Positions 8,345-15,973 of a stretch of 37,468 bases of DNA are shown one piece after another. Within the stretch, counting starts at the first letter, position 1. Each line of letters begins with the position of its first letter. Source of the DNA: UBA1422 sp041859095 (GTDB lineage: Bacteria > Bacillota > Clostridia > Peptostreptococcales > Anaerovoracaceae); the NCBI GenBank assembly GCA_041859095.1, contig JBHEKY010000004.1, positions 1-37,468 of the forward strand. Reading direction: 5' to 3'. A program made the position numbers and the translations under genes. A model generated the notes under the pieces. It did no database searches. It was not told the origin of the DNA and saw nothing but the letters and a program-made list of their open reading frames with translations.

Positions 8345-8755
8345 TTAGCCTTTCACTACAGCGAAGGAAAGCTCGCCGCTGACGCACAGTTTATCATTGA
8401 CATAACCAGCGCTTTTTATGAAGTAGAAGGGGCCTTTGGCTCGGTCCACTTTGCTGCGGAATGTAATCACGTCGCCAGGTAAAACCTTATTTTTGAAACG
8501 AATCTTATCCATACCGGAAAAGTAGGGGGTATAGTCGCCTTCCTGGTTCACCAGGACACAGGCCGACTGACCCATCATCTCGCAAAGAATTACGCCGGGA
8601 ACCACCGGATTTCCGGGGAAATGTCCCTGGAGAAACCACTCGTCGCCGCGGACGGTATATTTAGCCACAGCTTCTCCATCCAAAAGCTCCGCTTCATCAA
8701 TAAGAAGCATGGGTTCTCGGTGGGGCAGTAGTTTTTTGATTGCATCTTTATCCAT
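8345..8755 (-). CDS. fabZ: 3-hydroxyacyl-ACP dehydratase FabZ
   Basis: A 136-residue dehydratase of type II fatty acid synthesis that removes water from 3-hydroxyacyl-ACP to give trans-2-enoyl-ACP. The hot-dog fold signature LQGHFPGNPVVPGVILCEMM carries catalytic His45 and Glu59. Length and start (LLPHREPMLLIDE near the N-terminus) match FabZ rather than the longer isomerase FabA. It is the last gene of the operon, 27 bases after fabF, with AAGGAA upstream. No fabA, fabN or fabM homologue is seen here, so where unsaturated chains come from is not shown. Confidence 0.96.
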   Translation of the reverse strand: MDKDAIKKLLPHREPMLLIDEAELLDGEAVAKYTVRGDEWFLQGHFPGNPVVPGVILCEMMGQSACVLVNQEGDYTPYFSGMDKIRFKNKVLPGDVITFRSKVDRAKGPFYFIKSAGYVNDKLCVSGELSFAVVKG

Positions 8756-8782
8756 ATTACTATTCCTTTTTTGGCGCCATGC

Positions 8783-10009
8783 CTAAATTTTCTTGAAGAC
8801 AATGCCGGCGTTATGTCCGCCAAAGCCTAGAGAAATACTCATAGCAGCATCAAGGTTGACAGCCCGAGCTTTATTCGGAACATAATCCAGATCGCATTCC
8901 TCATCAGGTTCTACATATCCGATGGTTGGGGGAACCATGTTGCTTTGCAACGCCTTAATCGCTACAATAGCTTCTACGCCGCCGGCTGCCCCCAGCATGT
9001 GTCCTGTCATGGATTTGGTGGAACTGATTGGAATTTTGTATGCGATATCACCCAAAGCCGCTTTGATGGCTTTGGTTTCGATTTTGTCGTTCATGGGTGT
9101 GGAAGTGCCGTGTGGATTAATGTAAAGGGCTTCACTTGCCACAACCCCCGCCTCTTCCAGTGCTAATTGAATCATTTTGGTTGAGCCTTGTGCTTCAGGA
9201 TGCGGCGCAGTAATGTGGTAGGCATCGCAGGTGTTTCCATATCCGACAATTTCCGCCAGAATGTTAGCGCCTCGTGCCACAGCATGCTCGTACTCTTCCA
9301 GGACCACCACGCCAGCCCCTTCGCCCATGACAAATCCATCCCGCCGTTTATCAAAGGGGGTAGAACAGTTATTGGGGTCAATCCGGGTGGACAGGGCCAT
9401 CATGTTAGTAAATCCGCCAATGGCCAGCTGGGTGATGGATGCTTCTGCGCCACCAGCAATAATGGCATCGGCATATCCGTGCTTGATGGCACGGAATGCC
9501 TCACCAATAGAGTGAGTCCCTGTTGCGCAGGCGGTAACCACCGGCAGACAAGGGCCTTGTGCATTATACATAATAGCTACCAATGCGGCTGCGATGTTTG
9601 CAATCATCATGGGAATAAACAAGGGAGAAATCCTTGAAGGCCCACGAGTCAAGTTTTTTTCAGCTTCGGTTTCAAAGGTGTTCATACCACCGATGCCAGA
9701 GCTGACATACACACCCAATCGGTCCGGTGCTACTTTTCCAAAAATACCGCTCTCGCTCATTGCCTGAGTGGCAGCGGCAATGGCGTACTGACTATACAAA
9801 TCCGTCCGCTTGATTTCGTTTTTTACAATATAATTTTCGGGCTGAAAATCCTTTACCTCAGCGGCTATCTTGACCTTCATTTCCGACGCATCGAATTTGG
9901 TGATTTCGCCAAATCCGTGAATTCCGTTTATCATACTGGTCCAGAAGGAGTCCACATCATTGCCCACCGGGGTGACGCATCCCATTCCTGTTACGACTAC
10001 TCTTTTCAT
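8783..10009 (-). CDS. fabF: 3-oxoacyl-ACP synthase II FabF
   Basis: A 408-residue condensing enzyme that elongates acyl-ACP with malonyl-ACP. The catalytic triad is visible: Cys161 in VVTACATGTHS, His300 in NPHGTSTPMND and His337 in KSMTGHMLGAAGG, with the conserved Lys332. The GFGGHN loop near the C-terminus is present. The ATG at 10009 (MKRVVVTGMG) is chosen, since an AGGAGG site precedes it and homologues begin here; the frame extends to 10030 but would overlap fabG. It lies 11 bases after the fabG stop and is translated within the fab operon. Confidence 0.97.
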   Translation of the reverse strand: MKRVVVTGMGCVTPVGNDVDSFWTSMINGIHGFGEITKFDASEMKVKIAAEVKDFQPENYIVKNEIKRTDLYSQYAIAAATQAMSESGIFGKVAPDRLGVYVSSGIGGMNTFETEAEKNLTRGPSRISPLFIPMMIANIAAALVAIMYNAQGPCLPVVTACATGTHSIGEAFRAIKHGYADAIIAGGAEASITQLAIGGFTNMMALSTRIDPNNCSTPFDKRRDGFVMGEGAGVVVLEEYEHAVARGANILAEIVGYGNTCDAYHITAPHPEAQGSTKMIQLALEEAGVVASEALYINPHGTSTPMNDKIETKAIKAALGDIAYKIPISSTKSMTGHMLGAAGGVEAIVAIKALQSNMVPPTIGYVEPDEECDLDYVPNKARAVNLDAAMSISLGFGGHNAGIVFKKI

Positions 10010-10020
10010 GTTTGTTCCTC

Positions 10021-10761
10021 CTACATGCACATGCCGCCGTCGACTTTGATAACCTCTCCGGTAATGAAAGCCGCCTGGTCAGAAGCCAGGAAAGCAGCAA
10101 GGTTGGCGACCTCTTCCGGTGTTCCCATCCGTTTGAGGGGAACCACGGTGTTGGCATAATCCTTCACGGATTGGGGTAAATTTTCGGTCATATCTGTTTG
10201 GATAAAGCCGGGAGCAATGACGTTGGCAGTGACCTTGCGGGGTGCCAGCTCCTTTGCGACGGTTTTGGTCAAGCCAATGAGTCCTGCCTTGGCGGCGGAA
10301 TAGTTGGCCTGCCCCGGATTTCCTATGATACCGCTGACGGAAGCGATGTTGATAATCCGTCCGGCGGGAGATCTCATCATGGTTTTTGAAAGAACCTGGA
10401 TCATGTTGAAAGAACCTTTCAAGTTTACATCCAGCACATCGTCAAATTCCTTTTCGGTCATGCGAAGAATCAGGTTGTCCTTGGTGATTCCGGCATTGTT
10501 GACTAGAATATCCACGGTGCCGAAGTCGGCCAAAATGGCCTGGCATGTGGTTTTCACCTGTTCATAGTCTGCCACGTTGCAGCAGTAAGCAATGGCTTTG
10601 ACGCCCATTTGATTGATGGTTTCACAAACTTCCCGGGCTGCAGCTTCGCTTCCCGAGTAGATTAATGCAATGCTCGCACCCTGTTCCGCCATTTTTATGG
10701 AAATTGCTTTTCCAATCCCTTTGGCTCCGCCGGTGATGACGGCAATTTTGTTCTTAAGCAC
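10021..10761 (-). CDS. fabG: 3-oxoacyl-ACP reductase FabG
   Basis: A 246-residue NADPH-dependent short-chain dehydrogenase that reduces 3-oxoacyl-ACP. The cofactor motif TGGAKGIG is at 10-17, NNAG at 88-91 and the catalytic Ser141, Tyr154 and Lys158 in SVSGIIGNPGQANYSAAK. The start is GTG at 10761, with GGAGGT 5 bases before it. Its first codons overlap the fabD stop by 8 bases, which suggests translational coupling. The C-terminal ITGEVIKVDGGMCM is typical. Confidence 0.97.
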   Translation of the reverse strand: MLKNKIAVITGGAKGIGKAISIKMAEQGASIALIYSGSEAAAREVCETINQMGVKAIAYCCNVADYEQVKTTCQAILADFGTVDILVNNAGITKDNLILRMTEKEFDDVLDVNLKGSFNMIQVLSKTMMRSPAGRIINIASVSGIIGNPGQANYSAAKAGLIGLTKTVAKELAPRKVTANVIAPGFIQTDMTENLPQSVKDYANTVVPLKRMGTPEEVANLAAFLASDQAAFITGEVIKVDGGMCM

Positions 10762-11668
10762 CTAGCACCTCCGTGACTGTGTTCCGCAGGCTACTCATGT
10801 CGTTGACATTCAGGGTTTTTACCTCAGAATTGATTTTTCTGATGAACCCGGAAAGGGTTCTGCCGGCGCCCACTTCAATAAAGGTATCGAAGCCATCGGC
10901 AATCATGTTCTCAATGGTTTTTTTCCATTGCACGGCATGGGTCAGTTGTTCCACCAAAAGTTCTTTGGGATCCCCATATGTCTGGGCCGTGGCGTTGGCG
11001 TACAACGGGATTGTCGGGGCGGAAAACCCCAGTTCTGCCACCTTGGACTTGACGGCCTCTTTGGCGGGGGCCATCAGCGGGCTATGAAACGCTCCACTAA
11101 CCGGAAGTTTCCGGGGATCTCCCCCCGCTGCAGTTATTTTTTCAACCAGTATTGGTCCCGCTGCCTCTGTGCAAGCCACAACGGTTTGTCTGTCGAAATT
11201 AAAATTCACCGGCCAAGCATCCTTAATGCCTTTGCAGATTTCTTCTACTTCCGTATCCAACAGTTTAAGGATTGCATACATTTCGCCTCTATTTTGAGTG
11301 CCTGCCCCATGCATGGCGTCGCCACGAACCCGGACCAGTTCAAATGCCTTGTCGTAGTCCAGCAAGCCACAATAGGCCAATGCCGGAATTTCTCCCAACG
11401 AAAACCCTGCTGCTCCTTCGGCAAACACACCCATGCTGTTTAGGGCTTTGGCGCAGGCCAAGTCCATGGAAAACAAACAGGGTTGCGTGTTGTTGGTCAG
11501 GTTCAGCTCTTCCTGTGGTCCTTCAAAACAAAGTGCTAGAGTGCCCGCCCGTTTGGCTTCACAGGCATCAAATACCTCTTTCGCCGCCGGACATTCATCA
11601 TATAATTCCTTGCCCATGCCTGGTTTTTGTGCGCCTTGGCCGGCAAATACAAATGCTATTTTACCCAT
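10754..11668 (-). CDS. fabD: Malonyl-CoA:ACP transacylase FabD
   Basis: A 304-residue transacylase that moves the malonyl group from CoA to ACP. The N-terminal FAGQGAQKPGMGKELY is the family hallmark. The nucleophile Ser90 sits in GFSLGE (GHSLGE in most homologues; a Phe replaces the His next to the serine), and catalytic His194 in GAFHSPLM. The Arg in VRVRGDAM would bind the malonyl carboxylate. It overlaps the end of fabK by 13 bases and the start of fabG by 8, so it is tightly coupled within the operon. Confidence 0.95.
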   Translation of the reverse strand: MGKIAFVFAGQGAQKPGMGKELYDECPAAKEVFDACEAKRAGTLALCFEGPQEELNLTNNTQPCLFSMDLACAKALNSMGVFAEGAAGFSLGEIPALAYCGLLDYDKAFELVRVRGDAMHGAGTQNRGEMYAILKLLDTEVEEICKGIKDAWPVNFNFDRQTVVACTEAAGPILVEKITAAGGDPRKLPVSGAFHSPLMAPAKEAVKSKVAELGFSAPTIPLYANATAQTYGDPKELLVEQLTHAVQWKKTIENMIADGFDTFIEVGAGRTLSGFIRKINSEVKTLNVNDMSSLRNTVTEVLGA

Positions 11669-12603
11669 TTGGTTGCTCCATTCAATAAGGCTTCCGCTTC
11701 ACCGAACATTTCAACGATGATTTCTTTGGAAGTTTGTTCTTTGTTGACTAGGCCTGCAATTTGGCCGGCCATAAAACATCCCCTCAGTTCATCCCCCTCT
11801 ACCGCCGCAATCCTCAGCGCGCCCTCTCCGAATTTTTCGAGTTCTTCATTGGTGACGGTTGGATCATACTCTTTGGAAAAGAACGTCTTAGAAAAAGCCG
11901 TCTTAAAGGCACGCACCGGGTGTCCAAGCCGCTTACCGGTGGAGATGGTGCTGATGTCCTTGGCCTTTAGGACCATATCTTTATAATTCCTATGAATGCT
12001 ACATTCTTCCGAAACCAGAAAACGTGTGCCGACCTGTATGCCAACCGCACCCAGCATTAGGGATGCTGCGATACCGCGACCGTCTCCGATTCCACCTGCA
12101 GCGATGACCGGAATGCTTACCGCGTCAACAACCTGGGGCACCAGCGTCATAGTCGTCACATCGCCAATGTGTCCTCCGCTTTCTCCACCTTCTGCGATGA
12201 CCGCAGATGCGCCTGCCCGTTCAAAGAGCTTGGCAAAGGCAGTGGAAGGAACTACGGGAATCACTTTGATTCCTGCCGCCAACCATGGTTTCATGTATTT
12301 GCCGGGATTACCTGCCCCGGTTGTTACCACCGCAACCTTTTCTTCCGCGACAATACTAGCCACCTCTTCAACAAAGGGGCTCAGCAGCATGACGTTGACG
12401 CCGAACGGTTTGTCCGTCAGCATCTTCGCCTTTTGTATTTCTTTTCTAACATAGTCTGCCGGTGCATTGCCTGCTGCAATGATGCCCAGCCCCCCTGCGT
12501 TGGAGACCGAGGCAGCCAACTTGGCGTCAGCTACCCAAGCCATTCCGCCTTGCAAGATGGGATATTCAATACCCAGCAGATCGCAAAGTGGTGTTTTAAT
12601 CAT
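11656..12603 (-). CDS. fabK: Enoyl-ACP reductase II FabK (FMN-dependent)
   Basis: A 315-residue flavoenzyme of the nitronate monooxygenase/FabK family that carries out the last reduction of each elongation cycle. The start MIKTPLCDLLGIEYPILQGG is typical; AGGIGDGRGIAASLMLGAVG and GTRF form the FMN phosphate site, and GGESGGHIG contains the conserved His region. The genomic place between acpP and fabD separates it from the 2-nitropropane dioxygenases. No fabI or fabL is in the window. FabK enzymes are insensitive to triclosan. The ATG follows the acpP stop directly, with AAGG inside the end of acpP. Confidence 0.95.
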   Translation of the reverse strand: MIKTPLCDLLGIEYPILQGGMAWVADAKLAASVSNAGGLGIIAAGNAPADYVRKEIQKAKMLTDKPFGVNVMLLSPFVEEVASIVAEEKVAVVTTGAGNPGKYMKPWLAAGIKVIPVVPSTAFAKLFERAGASAVIAEGGESGGHIGDVTTMTLVPQVVDAVSIPVIAAGGIGDGRGIAASLMLGAVGIQVGTRFLVSEECSIHRNYKDMVLKAKDISTISTGKRLGHPVRAFKTAFSKTFFSKEYDPTVTNEELEKFGEGALRIAAVEGDELRGCFMAGQIAGLVNKEQTSKEIIVEMFGEAEALLNGATKWVK

Positions 12604-12822
12604 TTAGGATGCCTTCTCAATAATGTGCAGCAAATCGCCGACGGTTTTAATGTTCTCGCTCATTTCGATATTGACGTTGAATTCGTCTTCAATCTTCATG
12701 GCCAATTCTACGATATCCAAAGAATCCATTTCCAATTCTTCAAAGGAAGTGTCTTCAGTGATGACTAATTCGGTTTTGCCTGTGTACTCTTTCAGAGTGG
12801 CTACAATTCTTTCTAATAACAT
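12604..12822 (-). CDS. acpP: Acyl carrier protein
   Basis: A 72-residue acidic carrier protein. Ser34 in the motif EMDSLDIVEL is the site of 4'-phosphopantetheine attachment. The ATG at 12822 is chosen because GGAGGT lies 7 bases upstream and ACPs begin with MxxxRIVATLKE-like sequence; the frame is open another 18 codons upstream, into the end of fabH, and this extension does not look like ACP. The stop codon abuts the fabK start. Placement inside the fab operon assigns it to fatty acid synthesis. Confidence 0.96.
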   Translation of the reverse strand: MLLERIVATLKEYTGKTELVITEDTSFEELEMDSLDIVELAMKIEDEFNVNIEMSENIKTVGDLLHIIEKAS

Positions 12823-12866
12823 GTTGTTACCTCCATATGTTTGTTCTAATTTATATATGAACGGGA

Positions 12867-13823
12867 TTACTCCCATACCATAACGCAGCTACCCGCCGTA
12901 AGTCCTGCCCCGAAGGCGGACATAAACAGGGTGTCTCCCTTTTTTATTTTCTCCGCATCCAGCAGCTGGTCCAACAGCACCGGAATGGTGGCCGAGGACA
13001 TGTTGCCAGTATCGTGGATGTTTGAAGGGAATTTGGATTCTGGTTCTTTGAGCCGGTCCTGTGCTGTTTTTAGGATTCGCATGTTTGCCTGGTGTAAAAC
13101 GTACAAATCGATGTCGTCCTTGGTAATGCCAAGGGCTTCCACTGCGGCTTTGACTTCTTTCTCAATTGTCGTGACGGCGAACTTGAACACCTCTTGCCCG
13201 TCCATCTTCAGATAGCCTTCTGCAATATTGTGCTTATAAAAGGGGCTGTTCCCCGTCTTCCCTTCTAGATAAAGAAAGGGGATATTGGGCTCAGCTACAA
13301 GATGAATGTATCTCAGGGCGTTGCCCTTGGTGACGATTGCCGCACCGGCGCCATCTCCAAAGAGGACGCAGGTGTTCCGGTCCGTCCAGTCGATGTGCTT
13401 GGACATCATTTCTGCAGATACAATCAGCACGTTTTTGGCTCGGCCAGTTTCGATGTATGCTGCAGCCACATCCAATGCGTAGGTGAAACCTGCACAGGCT
13501 GCGTTCACGTCAAGGGCCGGGCACTTCGTGCCAAGCCGTAGCCCGACGATACAGGCAAGGGATGGGGTGGTATAGTCGCCGGCAATGGTGGAGCAAAGAA
13601 TCAAGTCAATTTCTTCCACCTTCAAGCCAGACTTTGCCAGCGCTTTTGCAGCTGCGCCCGCCGCCAGGTCCGAAATGGTTTCATCCGTGCAGACATAACG
13701 GCTTGAAATCCCGGTCCGGGACCGAATCCATTCATCGTTAGTCTCTACCAGCTCTGCCAGTTCCGTATTGCTCAATGCCTTTTGGGGCAGCGCACTGCCG
13801 GTTCCAATAATTTTTATGCTCAT
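12867..13823 (-). CDS. fabH: 3-oxoacyl-ACP synthase III FabH
   Basis: A 318-residue condensing enzyme that starts fatty acid synthesis by joining an acyl-CoA to malonyl-ACP. Catalytic Cys110 is in NAACAGFTYAL, His244 in YVLHQANMRI and Asn274 in DTGNMSSATIP. The dimer and CoA motifs DEWIRSRTGI and GDGAGA are present. It follows the fabT-like regulator by 5 bases and leads the biosynthetic part of the operon. Whether it prefers straight or branched primers cannot be told from sequence. Confidence 0.97.
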   Translation of the reverse strand: MSIKIIGTGSALPQKALSNTELAELVETNDEWIRSRTGISSRYVCTDETISDLAAGAAAKALAKSGLKVEEIDLILCSTIAGDYTTPSLACIVGLRLGTKCPALDVNAACAGFTYALDVAAAYIETGRAKNVLIVSAEMMSKHIDWTDRNTCVLFGDGAGAAIVTKGNALRYIHLVAEPNIPFLYLEGKTGNSPFYKHNIAEGYLKMDGQEVFKFAVTTIEKEVKAAVEALGITKDDIDLYVLHQANMRILKTAQDRLKEPESKFPSNIHDTGNMSSATIPVLLDQLLDAEKIKKGDTLFMSAFGAGLTAGSCVMVWE

Positions 13824-13828
13824 TTCTG

Positions 13829-14275
13829 TTACCTTGTTTTCCTTTGAAAAAACTCGCTGAGTTTTTTTACTGCTTTAAGCAGTTCATCCTGCTCGTGAGG
13901 TTCAAATTCTTTGCTAATATTTCGGACCATGATTTCATGAAATAGTTCATGGGTCCGGTTGACTTTTTTGCCCAAATCTGTCAGGCTGATAATCGCTTTC
14001 CGACCGTCATCTGCACAGATATCCTTGGTAACAAAGCCTTTGCCTTCCAATTTTTTGATTGCTACCGTTGCGGTGGGCATGGTAACGCCCAGCTCTGCCG
14101 CAATAATGCCGACGGAAGCGTTCCCGCCTTGTTTTCCAATGGCTTCTAGCAAATGTGCTTCGCTGACCGTAATGGGATTCTCGGCAAACCGTTTAATGTA
14201 GCTTTCTTCCAGTTTAAGAATGTTGTTGAACGTATCTACCAAAAGCTCGTTCAGGTTCGTTTCAAAATCATTCAT
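13829..14275 (-). CDS. fabT: MarR-family repressor of fatty acid synthesis, FabT-like
   Basis: A 148-residue winged-helix regulator. The DNA-binding part runs about 45-100 (ASVGIIAAELGVTMPTATVAIKKLEGKGFV, then the wing DDGRKAIISLTDLGKKV). Its position as first gene of the fab operon, ahead of fabH, is that of FabT in streptococci and lactococci, where long acyl-ACP is the co-repressor. A palindrome matching a MarR-type operator lies 75 bases upstream, next to the promoter, so autoregulation is likely. GGAGG lies 9 bases before the ATG. The name is assigned from context; sequence alone gives MarR family. Confidence 0.85.
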   Translation of the reverse strand: MNDFETNLNELLVDTFNNILKLEESYIKRFAENPITVSEAHLLEAIGKQGGNASVGIIAAELGVTMPTATVAIKKLEGKGFVTKDICADDGRKAIISLTDLGKKVNRTHELFHEIMVRNISKEFEPHEQDELLKAVKKLSEFFQRKTR

Positions 14276-14349
14276 CTTATTCCGCCTCCAAAGGGCTCCT
14301 CCAATGTGCGTTTCACCTCATTTGTTGTTGTAAGGTGATGGCCTTCTTA

Positions 14350-14370
14350 TTAGTTAGTTTGACTAACTAA
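14350..14370. promoter_or_regulatory. FabT-type operator of the fab operon
   Basis: Perfect palindrome with 8-base arms TTAGTTAG (14350-14357) and CTAACTAA (14363-14370) around TTTGA. It begins about 6 bases downstream of the predicted start site on the minus strand. The TTTGACTA core resembles the AT-rich TTTGA sites described for FabT. Confidence 0.7.
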
Positions 14371-14382
14371 CACCATGTCGTT

Positions 14383-14411
14383 ATACTACCACAGCATAAA
14401 TAAGATGTCAA
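14383..14411 (-). promoter_or_regulatory. Promoter of the fab operon
   Basis: On the minus strand, perfect TTGACA (14411-14406), a 17-base spacer and TAGTAT (14388-14383). It precedes the palindrome and the fabT-like gene, and no other promoter was recognised inside the operon. Confidence 0.75.
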
Positions 14412-14450
14412 TGCTTATGTGCCCAATTGTAGTGACCAGCCCGAAAGAGC

Positions 14451-14475
14451 ATGTCAACAAACTATTTGTTGACAT
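14451..14475. promoter_or_regulatory. 25-bp palindromic operator candidate overlapping -35 box
   Basis: Perfect inverted repeat with 11-base arms, ATGTCAACAAA (14451-14461) and TTTGTTGACAT (14465-14475), around CTA. The right arm contains the TTGACA -35 box of the OFA transporter promoter, so a bound protein would compete with RNA polymerase. The regulator is not known; it does not fit CIRCE, Rex, CcpA or the FabT-type site next door. Confidence 0.7.
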
Positions 14476-14499
14476 TATCCGGGATTATGGTACTATAAA
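14469..14499 (+). promoter_or_regulatory. Promoter of the OFA transporter
   Basis: TTGACA at 14469-14474. The -10 is either TACTAT (14491-14496, spacer 16) or TATAAA (14494-14499, spacer 19). The start site would be near 14506, leaving a leader of about 95 bases. Confidence 0.6.
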
Positions 14500-14523
14500 T
14501 GAAACGTATCGCTTTAGCTCGTT

Positions 14524-14584
14524 AAACCGATAAGTGAACATGTCTCATTATCCACTTATGCAAGCTGGCATAGGCGGTTTTTTT
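14524..14584 (+). promoter_or_regulatory. Leader hairpin with terminator form (attenuator candidate)
   Basis: AAACCG (14524-14529) pairs with CGGTTT (14575-14580), followed by further Ts to 14584. Inside it ATAAGTG (14530-14536) pairs with CACTTAT (14553-14559). A competing hairpin TATGC (14557-14561) with GCATA (14568-14572) shares bases with the inner stem. It lies between the promoter and the ribosome site GGAGG (14589-14593 region), so it could stop transcription before the gene. It does not match any riboswitch class I know. Confidence 0.5.
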
Positions 14585-14601
14585 ATAAGGAGGATGCAAT
14601 T

Positions 14602-15870
14602 ATGAATTCCCAAACTCTTACAACCAAATCGCGGCAACGTTACATTACACTGGCTGCGGCAATCGCTGTGCAGCTTTGTATGGGAACTGCTTATGTCTGG
14701 AGTGTCTTTCAGACTGGCGTTGCCAATACCATCTTTGGCGGCGATAACGCTGCCGCAGGTCTTTCGTTTTCCTTGCTGCTGGCCGTATTAAGCTTGACCA
14801 GCGGGATTGGGGGAAAGCTGGCCACCACCTTTTCTACCCGAACTGTGATTATGGTTGGTGGCGTGATCCTGGGTGCCGGCTTTGGGCTGGCTTCACTGGC
14901 AACTGCTGAATACCCATGGTTGCTATGGCTTACATATGGTGTATTGGGCGGAACCGGCATGGGTTTCATCTATTCTCCTACCATTGCCTGTGTCCAGAAG
15001 TGGTTCCCCGAAAAAAAAGGCCTGGTCACCGGCTTCATCGTTTCAGCCTTGGGTTTTGGTGGTGTTGTGTTCACACCAGTCATTGAATACTTTATTGTTG
15101 TCTTTGGTGGTCAGGGCGTTGGAGAATCCGGTACCTTCCTTGTATTAGGTGGCATTTTCCTTGTCGTATGCACCACCGGTGGATTCTTTATGAAAAACCC
15201 ACCGACAACTCCCGAAGAAAATAAATCTACCGACACCTTGTCCCCCGGTTCCCTTGTCGCCGCACCACGGTTAGGTCAGGAAATGTCTCCAACCCAAATG
15301 TTTAAGCAACCTGCCTACTATCTAATCACGATCATCTTCATGCTGGCATGCATGGGTGGATTGATGATGATTGGCTTTGCTAAGCCTATCGCAGTTGCCA
15401 AAGGATTAGCTGAAACAGCCACCATCGGTGTATTGTTGATTTCTGTCTTCAACTCCGCAGGACGTTTGATTTGGGGGATGCTATCCGACAAGTTCGGCCG
15501 CACCAACATCATTATGGTGATTCTCGTCGGAAATGCTATCCTGTCGCTTCTGGTCAGCAAAGCCGACGGCAACTGGATTTTCCTAATTATTGGTTTGATC
15601 GGTTTCTTCTATGGCGGTTTGCTCAGCAACTTCCCTTCCCTTACCGCAGACTTATTCGGTCCTAAGCACATGGCGGCCAATTACGGCTTTGTCCTGCTGG
15701 GCTTCGGGGCAGGTGCTGTCATTGCATCGCAGATTGCAGGGTACTACAAGAACCTGGCCGCAACCGATATCACCCTGATGTATCCGGCCTTCACCATCGC
15801 CGCGGTTTGTGCTTTGGTTGGCCTTGGCTTGCTCTTGGTATTAAGGAAAATGACCCGAGTCCAGAAATAA
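14602..15870 (+). CDS. OFA-family MFS transporter (oxalate/formate antiporter-like)
   Basis: A 422-residue inner-membrane carrier with twelve predicted membrane segments. The N-terminus (QLCMGTAYVWSVFQTGV) and GLxYSPTIACVQKWFPEKKGLVTGF block are the mark of the OFA (oxalate:formate antiporter) branch of the major facilitator superfamily. The central loop about residues 200-235 is cytoplasmic. The second half has NSAGRLIWGMLSDKFGR, the family repeat of the loop motif. Members carry small carboxylates such as oxalate, formate, lactate or pyruvate; the substrate here is not decidable. No oxalate decarboxylation genes are near. It is a single-gene unit with an operator-like palindrome and a leader hairpin upstream. 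Confidence 0.88.
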   Translation: MNSQTLTTKSRQRYITLAAAIAVQLCMGTAYVWSVFQTGVANTIFGGDNAAAGLSFSLLLAVLSLTSGIGGKLATTFSTRTVIMVGGVILGAGFGLASLATAEYPWLLWLTYGVLGGTGMGFIYSPTIACVQKWFPEKKGLVTGFIVSALGFGGVVFTPVIEYFIVVFGGQGVGESGTFLVLGGIFLVVCTTGGFFMKNPPTTPEENKSTDTLSPGSLVAAPRLGQEMSPTQMFKQPAYYLITIIFMLACMGGLMMIGFAKPIAVAKGLAETATIGVLLISVFNSAGRLIWGMLSDKFGRTNIIMVILVGNAILSLLVSKADGNWIFLIIGLIGFFYGGLLSNFPSLTADLFGPKHMAANYGFVLLGFGAGAVIASQIAGYYKNLAATDITLMYPAFTIAAVCALVGLGLLLVLRKMTRVQK

Positions 15871-15881
15871 TCAAGATTCCG

Positions 15882-15911
15882 TTGACACCGAGGCCAAGGA
15901 TAATGTATAAT
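15882..15911 (+). promoter_or_regulatory. Promoter of argC-argB-GNAT
   Basis: Perfect TTGACA (15882-15887), an 18-base spacer and perfect TATAAT (15906-15911). An AT-rich stretch with a short dyad (AATAT and ATATT around 15923-15935) follows at the start site and might be an ArgR half site, but the match is too weak to call. Confidence 0.8.
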
Positions 15912-15973
15912 CATACGAAATATTGTATATTATTACTTTTTTGATTTGGCCTTTGGTCGAGGAAAGCATCTAC

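Noticed and set aside
12169..12768. A 199-codon plus-strand frame opposite fabK and acpP
   Set aside because: It spans two well-supported genes on the other strand and has no family features.
14451..14475. Rex, CcpA or CIRCE site at the OFA transporter promoter
   Set aside because: The arms ATGTCAACAAA/TTTGTTGACAT do not fit the Rex, cre or CIRCE consensus; left as an unassigned operator.
14506..14600. Known riboswitch in the OFA transporter leader
   Set aside because: No match by eye to fluoride, c-di-GMP, THF, TPP, preQ1, guanidine or T-box conserved cores.
15912..15945. ArgR box at the argC promoter
   Set aside because: Only a 5-base dyad in AT-rich sequence; it lacks the TGAATA-type half sites.
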